Notes: generated by a model from the sequence alone, not told the origin. A stretch of 64,000 bases of DNA from Archegozetes longisetosus (GCA_018873245.2 JAEMBT020000008.1:8896238-8960237); one strand, 5' to 3'. Numbered from the stretch's first letter, positions 48,936 through 59,855 are shown. Numbers and translations are program-made.

Positions 48936-51900
48936 ATTCTATGACTACCTATCCTTGGGTTTGCTGAGTTCTCCGCTTTAGAAAGCTTACTCACAAATAA
49001 ACTATCATTGATATTTGAGTTACAACAGGCTTTGAAACTATCCATAAACTCATTTATATTGCTAGCAGTTTCTGTTCTCTTCAATATGTTCTCAAAGTTA
49101 TTTGTAATACTTATCGCATTAATATCTATTCTGCCCTCTATAAGTTCTTTAGGTGATGAATAGTACTCTGGTAAAATGTACTTTTCTCCTGTAAATCTTC
49201 TGATCAATAAGTCAAATAATGAAATTGCTCCACTGATATCTAGTTGTGAAAACCCGGAGAAAATTTTATTTGAAGATGTGCTATTTTGCTGTGCGGCCGA
49301 TAAAAAGGGAAAATTTTGATTAGCAATCAACAAACCACTTGAAGGATTTAGTATAATTTTTGCCCAACTCAATAAAGTGTTTATTAGAGATGGTCTGCTT
49401 GCTGCACTACTTGCCACCATCTCAATATCACGGCGGCTACGTTGGAGAATATTTCTTCTTTCCTGTTCTTGCCTTAAAAATTCGACTACATATACCCTGT
49501 TATTCTCTAAAGCAACACCAAACGGATTTTTGCCATCACGATTTCTAGCGTAAATATCAGCACCTTTGTCTATAAGAAGTTTGACCATGACCAATTGACC
49601 CCATTTAGCAGCTTCATGCAATGGTGTATTTTCGATACTATCACTAGCATTTATGTCAGCGCGACTTTCTATTAAATACCTCGCAATCTCCACATGACCA
49701 CCTTCTGCAGCTACATTTAACGGTGCTTGCTGAATACTATTTCTGATATTAACATCAGTTCCTTTTTCTACGAGAAACTTTACTAAATCTAAGTTGCCTG
49801 CTCTGACGGCAAAATATAAAGGCACATCTCCGTCATCTGTCTTAGAATTAACATCAGCACCTTTATCTACAAGGAACTTTGCTGCATCCAAATTACCTTT
49901 TAGTGCAGCCCAGTGTAAAGGCGTATTACCATCACTATCCTGAGTATTAATCTTAGTTTCTATAAATAGTTCTACTGCCTTTGATGTACCATATTTAATA
50001 GCTGCCCGTAGGGGTGTAATATTATTCAGAATAGCCAATTTATTCACTAGAAGCTTTACCACTTCTAATTTATTATTTTTCTCTGCCAGCTTTAAAGGTG
50101 TTAAATTATTGTTGCTCTTATCATTAATAGCAGCACCTTTACCTAAAAGGAGTTCAACTACATTCAAATGACCATTATAAGCAGCCCAGTGTAAAGGTGT
50201 GCGATTAAAATTATTTTTAGACCCAATGTCTGCGCCTTTTTCTATGAGAAACTTTACTTCATCCAAGTTCCCTTCTTTGGCAGCATAGTGTAAAGGTGTT
50301 GAACCAAAATTATCTTTAGCGTTAATATCGGCATCTTTGATTAGAAGTAATTTAGCTACATTAAAATTACCACTATATGCAACCCAGTGTAAAGGTGTCC
50401 AACCATCATTTTTCTTAATATTAACATTAGCTCCTTTATCAACAAGCAGATTAATAATGTCTAAACTACCATTGTAAGCAGCAATGTGTAGAGATGCCAA
50501 ACCACTATTACTTTTAGAGTTAATATCAGCACCTTTTTCTACGAGAAGTGTTACTAGTTTTAAATTACCTTTTTCTGTAGACAGGTGTAACGGTGTCCAA
50601 CCTTCCTTGTCTCTGGCATTAATATTAGCACCTTTGCAGATGGAATCTTCAATTTTATAAATATCTGTATGATTTACAGCGTCGAACAATTCTTTATCCA
50701 ATAGAAATCTAAAAACTTCAGGATGACTTTGCTTGTTTACAATATCTAAAGGTATTTTACCATCACGATTCTTAGCATTAATATTAGCACCTTTACGTAA
50801 AACAAGTTCAACTACATCCAAGTTGCCATTTTCAGCAGCCAAGTGCAAAGATGTACATTCTTGATTATTAGGAGCATTTACATCTGCACCTCTTTCTATG
50901 AGAAATTCGGCAACCTCAACTTTTCCATTTTTCACAGCCATGTGTAAAGGAGTGTTTCCATAAGTATCAACATTAATATTAACCTTTTTCTCATCTAAAA
51001 GGTACTTTACTACATTCAAGTGACCATTAAAAGCAGCCAAGTGTAAAGGCGTGCGATCATCCTTACCTCTAGCATTAACGTTAGCTCCGTTATCAATTAG
51101 TAACTTGACTAAATTAGAATTAAATTGAGCAGCATAATGTAAAGGTGTCCAGCCATAATTGTCTTTAAGATTAATATCAGTTTTATTTATAAATAGACTT
51201 GCTGCCTTAGATATACCGTATCTAGCTACAATATGCAACGGAGTCATATCATGTAAAGAAGCAAGCTTATTAACAAGAATACGTAAAATCTCTGGTTTTT
51301 CTGCAAAATCTAAAGGGGTAAAACCTGATTTAGTTTTAGCATTAATGTCAGCACCCTTATTAAGAAGAAGAGTGACTAAATCGAAGTTATCACCTAAAGC
51401 CGCCGTGTGAAGTGGAGTCCAGCCCTCTTTATTAGAAACTGACAAATCAGCACCTTTTTCGATAAGGAATTTTACAACATCCAATTTATTCTCTTTAGCA
51501 GCCCTGTGAAGTGGAGTCCAGCCCTCTTTATCAGTGACCGTAAAATCGGCACCTTTATCTATAAGGAACTTTACTACATCTAATTGACCCGAATTAGCAG
51601 CCCTGTGAAGTAGAGTCCAACCCTCTTTGTCAGTGACCTTAAAATCAGCACCTTTTGCTATGAGAAACTGTACTACATCCCATTTACCCTCTTTAGCAGC
51701 CCTGTGAAGTGGAGTCCAACCCTCTTTATCAGAGACCGTAAAATCGGCTCCTTTTTCTATAAATAACATTACTACATCCCATTTACCCTCTTTAGCAGCC
51801 CTCTGAAGTGGAGTCCAGCCCTGTTTATCAGCGACCTTAAAATCAGCACCTTTTTCTATGATGAATTTTACTACATCTAATTGACCTGAATTAGCAGCCC

Positions 51901-53251
51901 TGTGAAGTGGAGTCCAGCCCTCTTTGTCAGTGACCGTAAAATCAGCACCTTTTTCTATAAATAACATTACTACATCCCATTTGCCCTCTTTAGCAGCCCT
52001 CTGAAGTGGAGTCCAGCCCTCTTTATCAGTGACCGTAAAATCGGCACCATTTTCTATGATGGATTTTACTACATCTAATTGACCCGAATTAGGAGCCGTG
52101 TGAAGTGGAGTCCTGCCCAATTCACCAGAGAGCGTAAAATTTGCATCTTTTTCTTTAAGGAACTTTACTACATCTAATTTACCCAAATTAGCAGCCCTTT
52201 GAAGTGGAGTCCAGCCATCTTTATCAGTGACCCTAAAATCGGCACCTTTATCTATAAGAAACTTTACTACATTCCATTTGCCCTCTTTAGCAGCCCTGTG
52301 AAGTGGAGTCCAACCCTCTTTATCAGAGACCGTAAAATCGGCTCCTTTTTCTATAAGGATCTGTACTACATCCCATTTACCCTCATTAGCAGCTCTGTAT
52401 AGTGGAGTCCAGCCATCTTTATCAGTGACCGTAAAATCGGCACCTTTTTCTATAAGAAACCTCACTACATCCCATTTACTCTCTTTAGCAGCCCTGTGAA
52501 GTGGAGTCCAGCCCTGTTTATCAGCGACCTTAAAATCGGCACCTTTTTCTATAAGCAACTTTACTACATCTAATCTACCCTCATTAGTAGCTCTGTGAAG
52601 TGGAGTCCGGCCATCTTTATCAATGACCGTAAAATCGGCACCTCTTTCTATTAGGAACTTCACTACGTCCCATTTACCCTCTTCAGTAGCCCTGTGAAGT
52701 GGAGTCCAGCCCTCTTTATCAGCGACCTTAAAATCGGCACCTTTTGCTATAAGCAATTTTACTACATTCCATTTATCCTCTTTAGCAGCTCTGTGAAGTG
52801 GAGTCCAGCCATCTTTATCAGTGACTGTAAAATCGGCACCTTTTTCTACAAGGAACTTCACTACATTCCATTTACCCCAATATACAGCTTTGTGAAGTGG
52901 AGTCCAGCCCTTTTTATCATTCATCTCAAGATTAGCACCCTTTTCTACGAGAATTTTTATTATATTTATATAACCTTTTTCAATAGCTAAACTCAGTGGA
53001 GTTTTTTCATATTTGTCAAGAGCATTAAAGTTTGCTTCATTGTTTAATAAAATTTCAGTAATATGGCTATGGCCATTTGTTACTGCTAAGTGCAAAGGTG
53101 TATTCTGATTGTCATCTTTACCATTCACAATATCACCTCTAGCTTTTATTGCATTTTCAATACAGGTTCTTACCTTATGGACATTGTTCTCTTTAATAGC
53201 TGCGAATAATCCTTTCTTCAAATTCTCAATATCCGTCTCAGTTGTAGTCAT
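48926..53251 (-). CDS. Giant ankyrin-repeat protein with latrotoxin-type C-terminal domain
   Basis: One intronless frame of 1441 residues from ATG at 53251. Residues about 45-1265 are some 37 ankyrin repeats (GWTPLHRAAKEGKWDVVKFL type); there is no signal peptide. At 1271-1274 a furin-type RSRR site is followed by a non-ankyrin tail of about 166 residues (ASRPSLINTLLSWAKIIL, GAISLFDLLIRRFTGEKYIL, NNFENILKRTE) that resembles the latrotoxin C-terminal domain of Wolbachia phage WO proteins, which is related to the end of widow-spider latrotoxins. In bacteria such proteins are thought to act on host cells; here a role is unknown. Lack of introns and the domain pair argue for transfer from a Wolbachia- or Rickettsia-like symbiont. 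The reading frame is intact in a region full of broken genes. The last residues and the stop come from the adjoining MITE, so the natural C-terminus is probably shortened. Confidence 0.9.
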   Translation of the reverse strand: MTTTETDIENLKKGLFAAIKENNVHKVRTCIENAIKARGDIVNGKDDNQNTPLHLAVTNGHSHITEILLNNEANFNALDKYEKTPLSLAIEKGYINIIKILVEKGANLEMNDKKGWTPLHKAVYWGKWNVVKFLVEKGADFTVTDKDGWTPLHRAAKEDKWNVVKLLIAKGADFKVADKEGWTPLHRATEEGKWDVVKFLIERGADFTVIDKDGRTPLHRATNEGRLDVVKLLIEKGADFKVADKQGWTPLHRAAKESKWDVVRFLIEKGADFTVTDKDGWTPLYRAANEGKWDVVQILIEKGADFTVSDKEGWTPLHRAAKEGKWNVVKFLIDKGADFRVTDKDGWTPLQRAANLGKLDVVKFLKEKDANFTLSGELGRTPLHTAPNSGQLDVVKSIIENGADFTVTDKEGWTPLQRAAKEGKWDVVMLFIEKGADFTVTDKEGWTPLHRAANSGQLDVVKFIIEKGADFKVADKQGWTPLQRAAKEGKWDVVMLFIEKGADFTVSDKEGWTPLHRAAKEGKWDVVQFLIAKGADFKVTDKEGWTLLHRAANSGQLDVVKFLIDKGADFTVTDKEGWTPLHRAAKENKLDVVKFLIEKGADLSVSNKEGWTPLHTAALGDNFDLVTLLLNKGADINAKTKSGFTPLDFAEKPEILRILVNKLASLHDMTPLHIVARYGISKAASLFINKTDINLKDNYGWTPLHYAAQFNSNLVKLLIDNGANVNARGKDDRTPLHLAAFNGHLNVVKYLLDEKKVNINVDTYGNTPLHMAVKNGKVEVAEFLIERGADVNAPNNQECTSLHLAAENGNLDVVELVLRKGANINAKNRDGKIPLDIVNKQSHPEVFRFLLDKELFDAVNHTDIYKIEDSICKGANINARDKEGWTPLHLSTEKGNLKLVTLLVEKGADINSKSNSGLASLHIAAYNGSLDIINLLVDKGANVNIKKNDGWTPLHWVAYSGNFNVAKLLLIKDADINAKDNFGSTPLHYAAKEGNLDEVKFLIEKGADIGSKNNFNRTPLHWAAYNGHLNVVELLLGKGAAINDKSNNNLTPLKLAEKNNKLEVVKLLVNKLAILNNITPLRAAIKYGTSKAVELFIETKINTQDSDGNTPLHWAALKGNLDAAKFLVDKGADVNSKTDDGDVPLYFAVRAGNLDLVKFLVEKGTDVNIRNSIQQAPLNVAAEGGHVEIARYLIESRADINASDSIENTPLHEAAKWGQLVMVKLLIDKGADIYARNRDGKNPFGVALENNRVYVVEFLRQEQERRNILQRSRRDIEMVASSAASRPSLINTLLSWAKIILNPSSGLLIANQNFPFLSAAQQNSTSSNKIFSGFSQLDISGAISLFDLLIRRFTGEKYILPEYYSSPKELIEGRIDINAISITNNFENILKRTETASNINEFMDSFKACCNSNINDSLFVSKLSKAENSANPRIGSHRMVL
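51400..52940 (-). repeat. Near-identical 99 bp repeats within the ankyrin gene
   Basis: About 15-16 consecutive units of 99 bp, each one ankyrin repeat, differ at only a few positions (blocks GTGGAGTCCAGCCCTCTTTA, CGTAAAATCGGCACC and TTTACTACATCCCATTTACC recur). Repeats outside this block are far more diverse. This indicates recent expansion or gene conversion of the middle of the array. Confidence 0.9.
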
Positions 53252-53764
53252 GTTGACCTCTGACTTATGTTGATTTATTGATTCTTTATTAGCTTTGTTA
53301 TGTTCTGATGTGGATATTATTTTCTATTTAAAAAATGACGATATATTTATTTATTGGAATGGCAATTTTTCAAATAGCTAATATTTTAATCATGCCATAT
53401 TCACTTAAAAATGTTAACACTACATAAATTATCTGAAATATATTTCATAGTTTAAAATCTTGATCAATTATTATTTCACATGTACTATAATAAAGAAGGA
53501 TGCTAACAAATGGCCTAACCAATTCCCAATATATTTCAGTCTCAAAATGTTAGGCATGACGATTAGAGTTCAAATATACTAATTTTATGATACAGGTCAC
53601 GGCAGTCACGAGAAAGCGACCCTTTTAACTACGAAAATGTGACTTTAAAAGCAAAGAGTATTTTAAGGAATCGGCATAAACAATAAATCGCAAATGTATA
53701 GTGTTTTATTTCAAACAGACGATTTGAAATTCCTATAGCTTTTCTATTGGAAAACTTAGATATT
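53252..53764. other. 5' flank of the ankyrin gene
   Basis: AT-rich, with no recognised exon, Shine-Dalgarno-like site or second bacterial-type gene next to the ankyrin frame. Confidence 0.5.
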
Positions 53765-54180
53765 CAGGGCTGTTTTTATATATCTGGACGTACGAGAACG
53801 ATATGATTGGCTGAACTCATTACTTATATATACTTATTGAGTACAGAGTGATCTTTTAAAAGAGAAAAATTTTACGACTAAATTTATACCCTTATTATTG
53901 CTTTACTACAGGTGTGCATAATTTCAGAAGTGCATATTTTTGTTTGAATCTTTTGTTTAATCCTCACTTTATTAAACAAAAGATTAACATTTATCATTAT
54001 TTTATTTACCTAAACAAAAGATTTATACTTATCTTAATTTTATTAGTCAAAATATTCGTTCCCTTTTTCAACTACACCCTGCATGAAATATATGTAAAAC
54101 ATCAATACTATTAAACTATCATTGACTAATTGATTAATAGTAGGAGGAGCGCCAGTCCAGTTATTTAAAGACAGCCCTGT
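53765..54180. mobile_element. MITE with CAGGGCTGT ends
   Basis: CAGGGCTGTTTTTATATATC at the left and TTATTTAAAGACAGCCCTG at the right are inverted, with a second shared block CTGGAC/GTCCAG. It is about 416 bp, with no credible coding sequence. Confidence 0.75.
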
Positions 54181-54366
54181 ATAACACATCAAATTAAGAT
54201 TAAAATATTTTTATTAAATGTCAAGATATTGATCATAGTTTTCAATGCAAAGATAAATTCGATTGGACTGACTAATAAATATTTTCAATCAAATTTGAAT
54301 TTTGGTTAATTTTGTTGACCTTAATTTTAATGTATTGTTATAACTATTAAATATTTTCTAATTTGT

Positions 54367-54447
54367 AAGCGTAAATCTTGTCTTTCAAATATCCTCAAAG
54401 GAAAAAATCAACACGAGTGAGATCAGGTGAACGCGCTGACCATGAAC
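54367..54447 (-). pseudogene. Fossil transposase C-terminal motif
   Basis: The minus strand reads SWSARSPDLTRVDFFL, a TGA where a Trp is usual, then GYLKDKIYA. This is the WPARSPDLTPLDFFLWG-type motif of arthropod transposases that begin with DUF4817. Only this block survives, next to a long palindrome. Confidence 0.75.
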
Positions 54448-54459
54448 TGTTCCGCTGTT

Positions 54460-55308
54460 TAGTAAGTCAAATTTCGATTCGAGTTTTATTTAACAAGCAG
54501 AAAATACAATCTGATGACAAAGAAATGTTTCACTTTCAGATCATTTTTATCTAATTTCTTTAATGTGAGCATATAGCCGATAGACACAAAATATACATCA
54601 TTGGAATTTTCCTGACCATACTTATAGAATGAGTCTATACTCGAGGTTATTCAAATTCAGCGTCATTTAATTTTTTTTAACTTTGAATATCGAATCTTGG
54701 GTTTGACTCTAATACGAAGCGTATTTCAATTAACATCTATGTAGGATTAATCGCTTGAAACGATTTTAGATAGACCAAATTTATATATTTCCGCAACTAT
54801 TGTGACACCAAAAAATTCTGTGATACACTGATAAGAAATAATCCTTGATTCTGCGTATTTTTATGAGCTAACAAGCCATAACTTTATGATTGCACGACAC
54901 CAAGAGTCTTAAAATGAACATAACACAACACGAAAAGATTTTAAGTAGTACATCATAGTTATTATTTATCTGAAATCACTTTAAGCGATTAATCATATAT
55001 TTTAATTGAAATACGCTTCGTATTAGAGTCAAACTTGAGATTCTACATTCAAAGTCTAAAAAATTAAATGAAGCTGAATGAATTTGAATAACCTCGAGTA
55101 TAGACTCATTCAATAATTATGGTCAGGAAAATTCCAATAATGTATATTTTGTGTCTATCGGGTATATACTCACATTGAAGAAATTAGATGAAAATGATCT
55201 GAAAGTAACCGTCTGAAAGTGATCTTAAGGTCACATGTCTTTGTCATCAGATTCCTATTTCTGTTTGTTAAATAAAGCTCGAATCGAAATTCGACTTACT
55301 AAATCAAA
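54460..55308. mobile_element. Long palindromic element, 850 bp
   Basis: The left arm from AGTAAGTCAAATTTCGATTC is answered by GAATCGAAATTCGACTTACT at the right end. Inner blocks also pair, such as TAATACGAAGCGTATTTCAA with its complement at about 55005-55025. The arms are about 290 bp with a central spacer of about 250 bp. No open frame. Confidence 0.85.
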
Positions 55309-56317
55309 AAAGTCAAATTCTCACGTTGACCTCAGATGACCTCGAGTATGACCTCAATCAACTCCTATGGCCAAGACGAGTCGAACGATATATGATTTAT
55401 GCATTTACGAAGTCGGAAACATACTCGTTCACGTTTGCTATAGACTAACCATACAGTTTATATTGAAAAATCTATTGTTGATATTAGATAAAAATCACGC
55501 GCTCAGCATCTCTTGTTATGACACCTCAACTTCTATGAATAATAGGCATATTTTAAGATTCATTTCGTTAAAAAAATTTATGACACCAGAAATCGTTCCC
55601 TAGTTAATCATTATTTATTTCGATTATATGTAAACTTTGAATATTCAAAATTTTAACTTTTTCCCCTAGTTATTCACACTTCAGTACTTTATAATCATTA
55701 AATGATTTTTAACTATAGAAAGGTCAAAAATCCGCCTGGATTTTGTCTCTTTGACTGTACAACAACCGATGGTTCTCTGACCATCTTTGCACTGACAAAA
55801 GTACCCGAAAATGGCCGAAAATGTTGAGTGAAAATGTAAAACTTAAGTAAAAATTAAAGGATTTAAGTTTCAAATGTTTCTAAGGTTGAAATGCATCGTC
55901 TGCTATATTACGATTACTCTTAATTAGAAATATAGCATAAAGTTATAGTAACAAAAAAAATATCAGAAATTCGCCGAAAACGAATTTAGATTATGATTAA
56001 TGTAGTTTAGAAATAGAAAGTTCCAAATCGAATTTTCTAAAAATTGACTTATTAATGGATTGTCATACTATAACATGGGCCTTATAATTCTATCAATTCA
56101 GGTCTTCGAAATTCAATCTGGTCATGCTATATTGGATGAAATTATAATTACTGAAAGAAAGATACAAATTCTACTGTTTTTACATTCACTTTTAAGAGTT
56201 TTAAATGAGGATTTTGCTTCCATTTAAAAATCTTATTCTCCCAATCAGTAATGGGATCAAACATTGATGTGATTTTTCTTTATGATATAACTTTTTTTAT
56301 ATGGAATTTCTAGTGCT
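55309..56317. other. AT-rich stretch
   Basis: No gene supported. The open frame at 55367-55603 has no recognisable features. Confidence 0.4.
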
Positions 56318-56326
56318 AACACAACG

Positions 56327-57008
56327 GGTTCCATGACAATTCAGCCCCAGCAATTCAGCCCCAGACAATTCAGCCACGTCAACTCAGCCTCAAAAAAATT
56401 CAGCTCCCGACAATTCAGCCCTAGTACTATTCAGCTCCTGACAATTCAGCCCCAACAAAGTATGCTTCGATTTTAAAATTTTATTAAAATAAAATTTTTA
56501 AAATAGCTTTAAAAACATAATGAATTCAAATATAAAAAATTAAAAAGTATTAAAAAGAAAGATTATGGGCGATACTCCTAAGATATTCTATAATAGGAGT
56601 TTGTCCATACTTCGCCACATTCTCTTTCAAATTTGATGCTGCATCTCGATACCTCTTCTTTTTTCGTCTTTGGTTTGATTCCTGCCAAGTACTGTTCAAC
56701 TTGCAACTGGCGCAAGCTTTGAAAAATTGTTGATTATCACAATTCGATTTGATTTGATCAAACTTAATATAATTAATTAATTTGATCAAATGAAACTGAA
56801 TTAAGCTTAAAATCTACTCCTAATGGAGACTCTAACCATTAGGCTGTAGAGTAGTTACAGTTGTTTAGGGCTGAATTGTCAGGAGCTGAATAGTATTAGG
56901 GCTTAATTGTCGGGAGCTGAATTGCCGGGAGCTGAATTGTCTTCGGGCTGAATTGTCGGGGCTGAATTGTCTGAGGCTGAATTGCTGGGGCTGAATTAAC
57001 GTGCTACG
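56327..57008. mobile_element. MULE-C, small Mutator-like element with CAATTCAGCCCC word arrays
   Basis: A perfect 9 bp target duplication AACACAACG (56318-56326 and 57009-57017). The left end GGTTCCATGACAATTCAGCC closely resembles that of MULE-A. About seven copies of a word around CAATTCAGCCCC stand at the left (56335-56458) and about eight inverted copies at the right (56868-57000). Only a C-terminal scrap of transposase remains inside. Confidence 0.92.
56550..56789 (-). pseudogene. C-terminal remnant of the MULE-C transposase
   Basis: The end of this frame (NVAKYGQTPIIEYLRSIAHNLSF) matches the end of the MULE-B transposase (FLRGIAHNLTL) and faces the left end as in MULE-A. The N-terminal three quarters, with all catalytic residues, are deleted. 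Confidence 0.75.
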
Positions 57009-57017
57009 AACACAACG

Positions 57018-58096
57018 ATATATAAATCAATAAAACAGCAGGCAGATTTATTGAATTTTTATCTGAAAATCTACTGATTTTTCTGAACAATACTGACAAA
57101 CCGACTTCAACCAGTAGATATGGAGAATCTATAATAGACCTAACAACTTCTAATCAAATCAATTGATATACAAGCGATAGGAAAGAGAAAATATAGAATC
57201 AAATTCAGATCATTGTTATAACAGTTTCTCAATAAATGCTGGAAATAATACTAATCATAGTGACCTAAACATCTTTGATTACTATCCATTAATTCATGTC
57301 AGTAAAAAATACTGTTTCAAAAACGGTCTATTGGGTTCTCTTAAACAACTATTAGAGCAAAAATTGACAAATAATACTTTTGATCATGTCGAAAACGAAG
57401 ACGAAATACACCAAAAAGTTAGGCTCTGCGTTCACTATATTCTACGAGAATCGAGAAATACATTTCTCAAAACATAAAGTTCGAATCTTGTGCTCAGTTT
57501 TCAATCAGAACTGTTGGCGATTAAAGTCGATAAAATGATTAGACACTATATTTCTGACCAATAACATAAAAAGTTCTACAATGAGTCGAATCGGCTAAAT
57601 GCGTGATTTAGCTTCAGTTGATAAAAAAGAAATCATTTCAAGTGACTTTTAAGCCCTATTTTATTTCAGAAACAATCAACAATTTGTGTCAATTAGTATT
57701 TGAATTTAAAAACTTAGTTAATCTTATACGAAGTTTGATTAAAATTTCTTGGGTCTCGAAGGATATTTTTAATGATTTAATCCCAACAATTGACCTTTAA
57801 TTTCCAAATGTTTATATGTTTTAATATTTACGGAAGATAAATATTGTATAACTTGATTAGAAAATATTTAATGAATAATTCTAAACTTAAAATTTTATTA
57901 ATGCTCAAAAACGTATTTTACCAAGAATTTTATTCTTAAAGGGGCCAATTTCTAATCAAAATAGACTTGTTAAATAAATTCAAAATTAAGAGCTTTAAAA
58001 TATTGAATGGTTATCCCAATTTAGCGTATTTTACTGGATTCAAGCACAAGTAAATAACTAGTGATCCATTTTTCTTCAATATTGTATGGAATTCGA
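57018..58096. other. AT-rich stretch
   Basis: No coding exon, repeat or inverted element recognised. Confidence 0.4.
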
Positions 58097-59475
58097 GGGG
58101 TCAATCCGGGCTTAATGAGTCTAAGGAGGTTCTCAACCTCCTACCCCCAAGTGTGATATATCATTAGATTCAGTTCGTTGAGCTGAACATTTCGGTACCA
58201 CACTTGGCCACTTCTGACCCGAATTTGGCCACTTCCGGCCAACTCCCGACTGGAGTGGCTGATCCCGTCAAGTGATATATTGTGAAACATATATGTATCT
58301 AATAAATATAGAATACTAAAATATCTTAGTTATTGGTTTGAAAAGGCTTCACACTAACACTTTTTATAATTAGCTCTTAAAAAGTTCAATGATTTATAAC
58401 ACTGTAATGACTTTCTCTTTAAGATGACTCAATACAGTATAATTTAACTTTAGTATAAATAAACAATCAAAAAGTGTAGCTTTAGTTTTAAATTTAGAGA
58501 AACGTGGAAAACCAAAGAAAAGTATATAAAGGGAGAGAAAGTCAATATAAGGATCTTCAGTAATATCTCAGTTATGCATAATAAAGTTCTTGTAAAATAG
58601 ATAACCGTTTTCTTCATTTCTATCAACTTTAGTCTTACCTTAGGTAAGTGATATGTAAAGTTGTAAAACTTTCATTAAAGCATAATAGGTACACATCGAG
58701 CTCAGCCAGGCTCTCAGATAGAGAACTGGGTAAAAGGATTTGGAATTTTACATCGAGGCCCCTAATTTCAAATCTTTACACTAGTAATGTAAAAATAAAT
58801 GAAAAACTACACAAAAACTTGGACCGAGTTTTTCATTCTCAATGAGATCCCGAGTCACAAAATAATTGTGACAATATCATAGGACTCAGGATATTGAACT
58901 GAGCATTTTGATATCTCACTTGACCAATTATCACAAGTAGTTCTCGAGATATCTATCTTTGGTTTAGTGCTCCGTAATGGATAAATCTGGGAGGCTATTC
59001 TCGAAGCGATCTTTAAGTTTAAGATCAAGTTTAGTACGATTTTAAGTAATGATCGATTCTCAAAGCGCTGGTTAATTGAAGATCGAGACTTAATTTGAAG
59101 ACAAGTAATGATCGATTTTATAATTAAGTAAGGATTGAGTTTAGGATTCGTACCAGAATTGCGCTACTGAATTTCTTGAACCGTAACCCAAATAAGTCTG
59201 ATATAAACTAAGGGAGAATAGATTAGGTGGCGAAGCGACCTAACCTATCATACCTCAGTTCAAATCAGGTTTGGTTTGGGTTACAACTTGGTAAAGCCAA
59301 GTTTATCCATTTTCGAGGTAGTAAGGTCTGGCTGGCCAGAAGTAGTCAGGTTCTGGTTGGAAGTGGTCAAACGTTATATCAAAATGTTCAGATCAACGAA
59401 CTGAATCCAATGATGTATCACACTTGAGGATGGGTATTGAGAACCTCCTTAGACCTATTAGTCCTGATCCACTCG
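58097..59475. mobile_element. Second copy of the GH28-intron palindrome family, with an insertion
   Basis: 58097-58280 (TCCGGGCTTAATGAGTCTAA, GTTCGTTGAGCTGAAC) and, inverted, 59340-59475 (TCAACGAACTGAATCCAATG, CTCCTTAGACCTATTAGTCC) match the two arms of 22978-23668. About 1 kb lies between them, against tens of bases in the first copy, so something was inserted. 58285-58650 has a TATATAAAGGG box (about 58529) and an AATAAA (about 58579), like a solo LTR. A further GAACTGAGCATTTTGATATC block at about 58895 suggests a second partial copy. Confidence 0.65.
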
Positions 59476-59855
59476 AATTCGAGAATTCTTGAGTCTCGGG
59501 ATCAATATTTTTGAGGTTTGAGGAGCTTATTTCATTATAATACCATGCCCTAATTAAAATAGACCTTGTTTGGATTTAGGGTCACTCAGATATAGCTGCA
59601 GATGAAGAACAGTCCGTTTAGCTAAAGATGTATGAAAACTAGATTTGAGTCAATTGGTATATAACTTATTTTGGCTTTCATTCGTCAAAAAGTGTTTTAA
59701 GAATTAATCACTACTTGAATGGGATGAAGAATGAAGTCCTTACCAAAAGCAATGCACACAAATTTTTTCCTCAATTTATGATAGATTAAAAGGCAAAAAC
59801 TTTAAACCAAATAATGTCAGTACTTAATTTATCCGAAGTCACGGACACTTTAAAT
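59476..59855. other. Spacer, nothing recognised
   Basis: AT-rich, no coding or inverted-repeat signal. Confidence 0.4.

Noticed and set aside
51159-52990. Plus-strand frames with repeated KWSPALFIS units
   Set aside because: Antisense translation of the 99 bp ankyrin units.
48926-53251. Bacterial contamination as the source of the ankyrin gene
   Set aside because: No other bacterial genes flank it, and host-type MITEs lie at both sides, one overlapping its stop. Not fully excluded without reads.
53914-54114. Small plus-strand frame within the CAGGGCTGT element
   Set aside because: Composition is that of random AT-rich DNA, and it lies wholly within a MITE.
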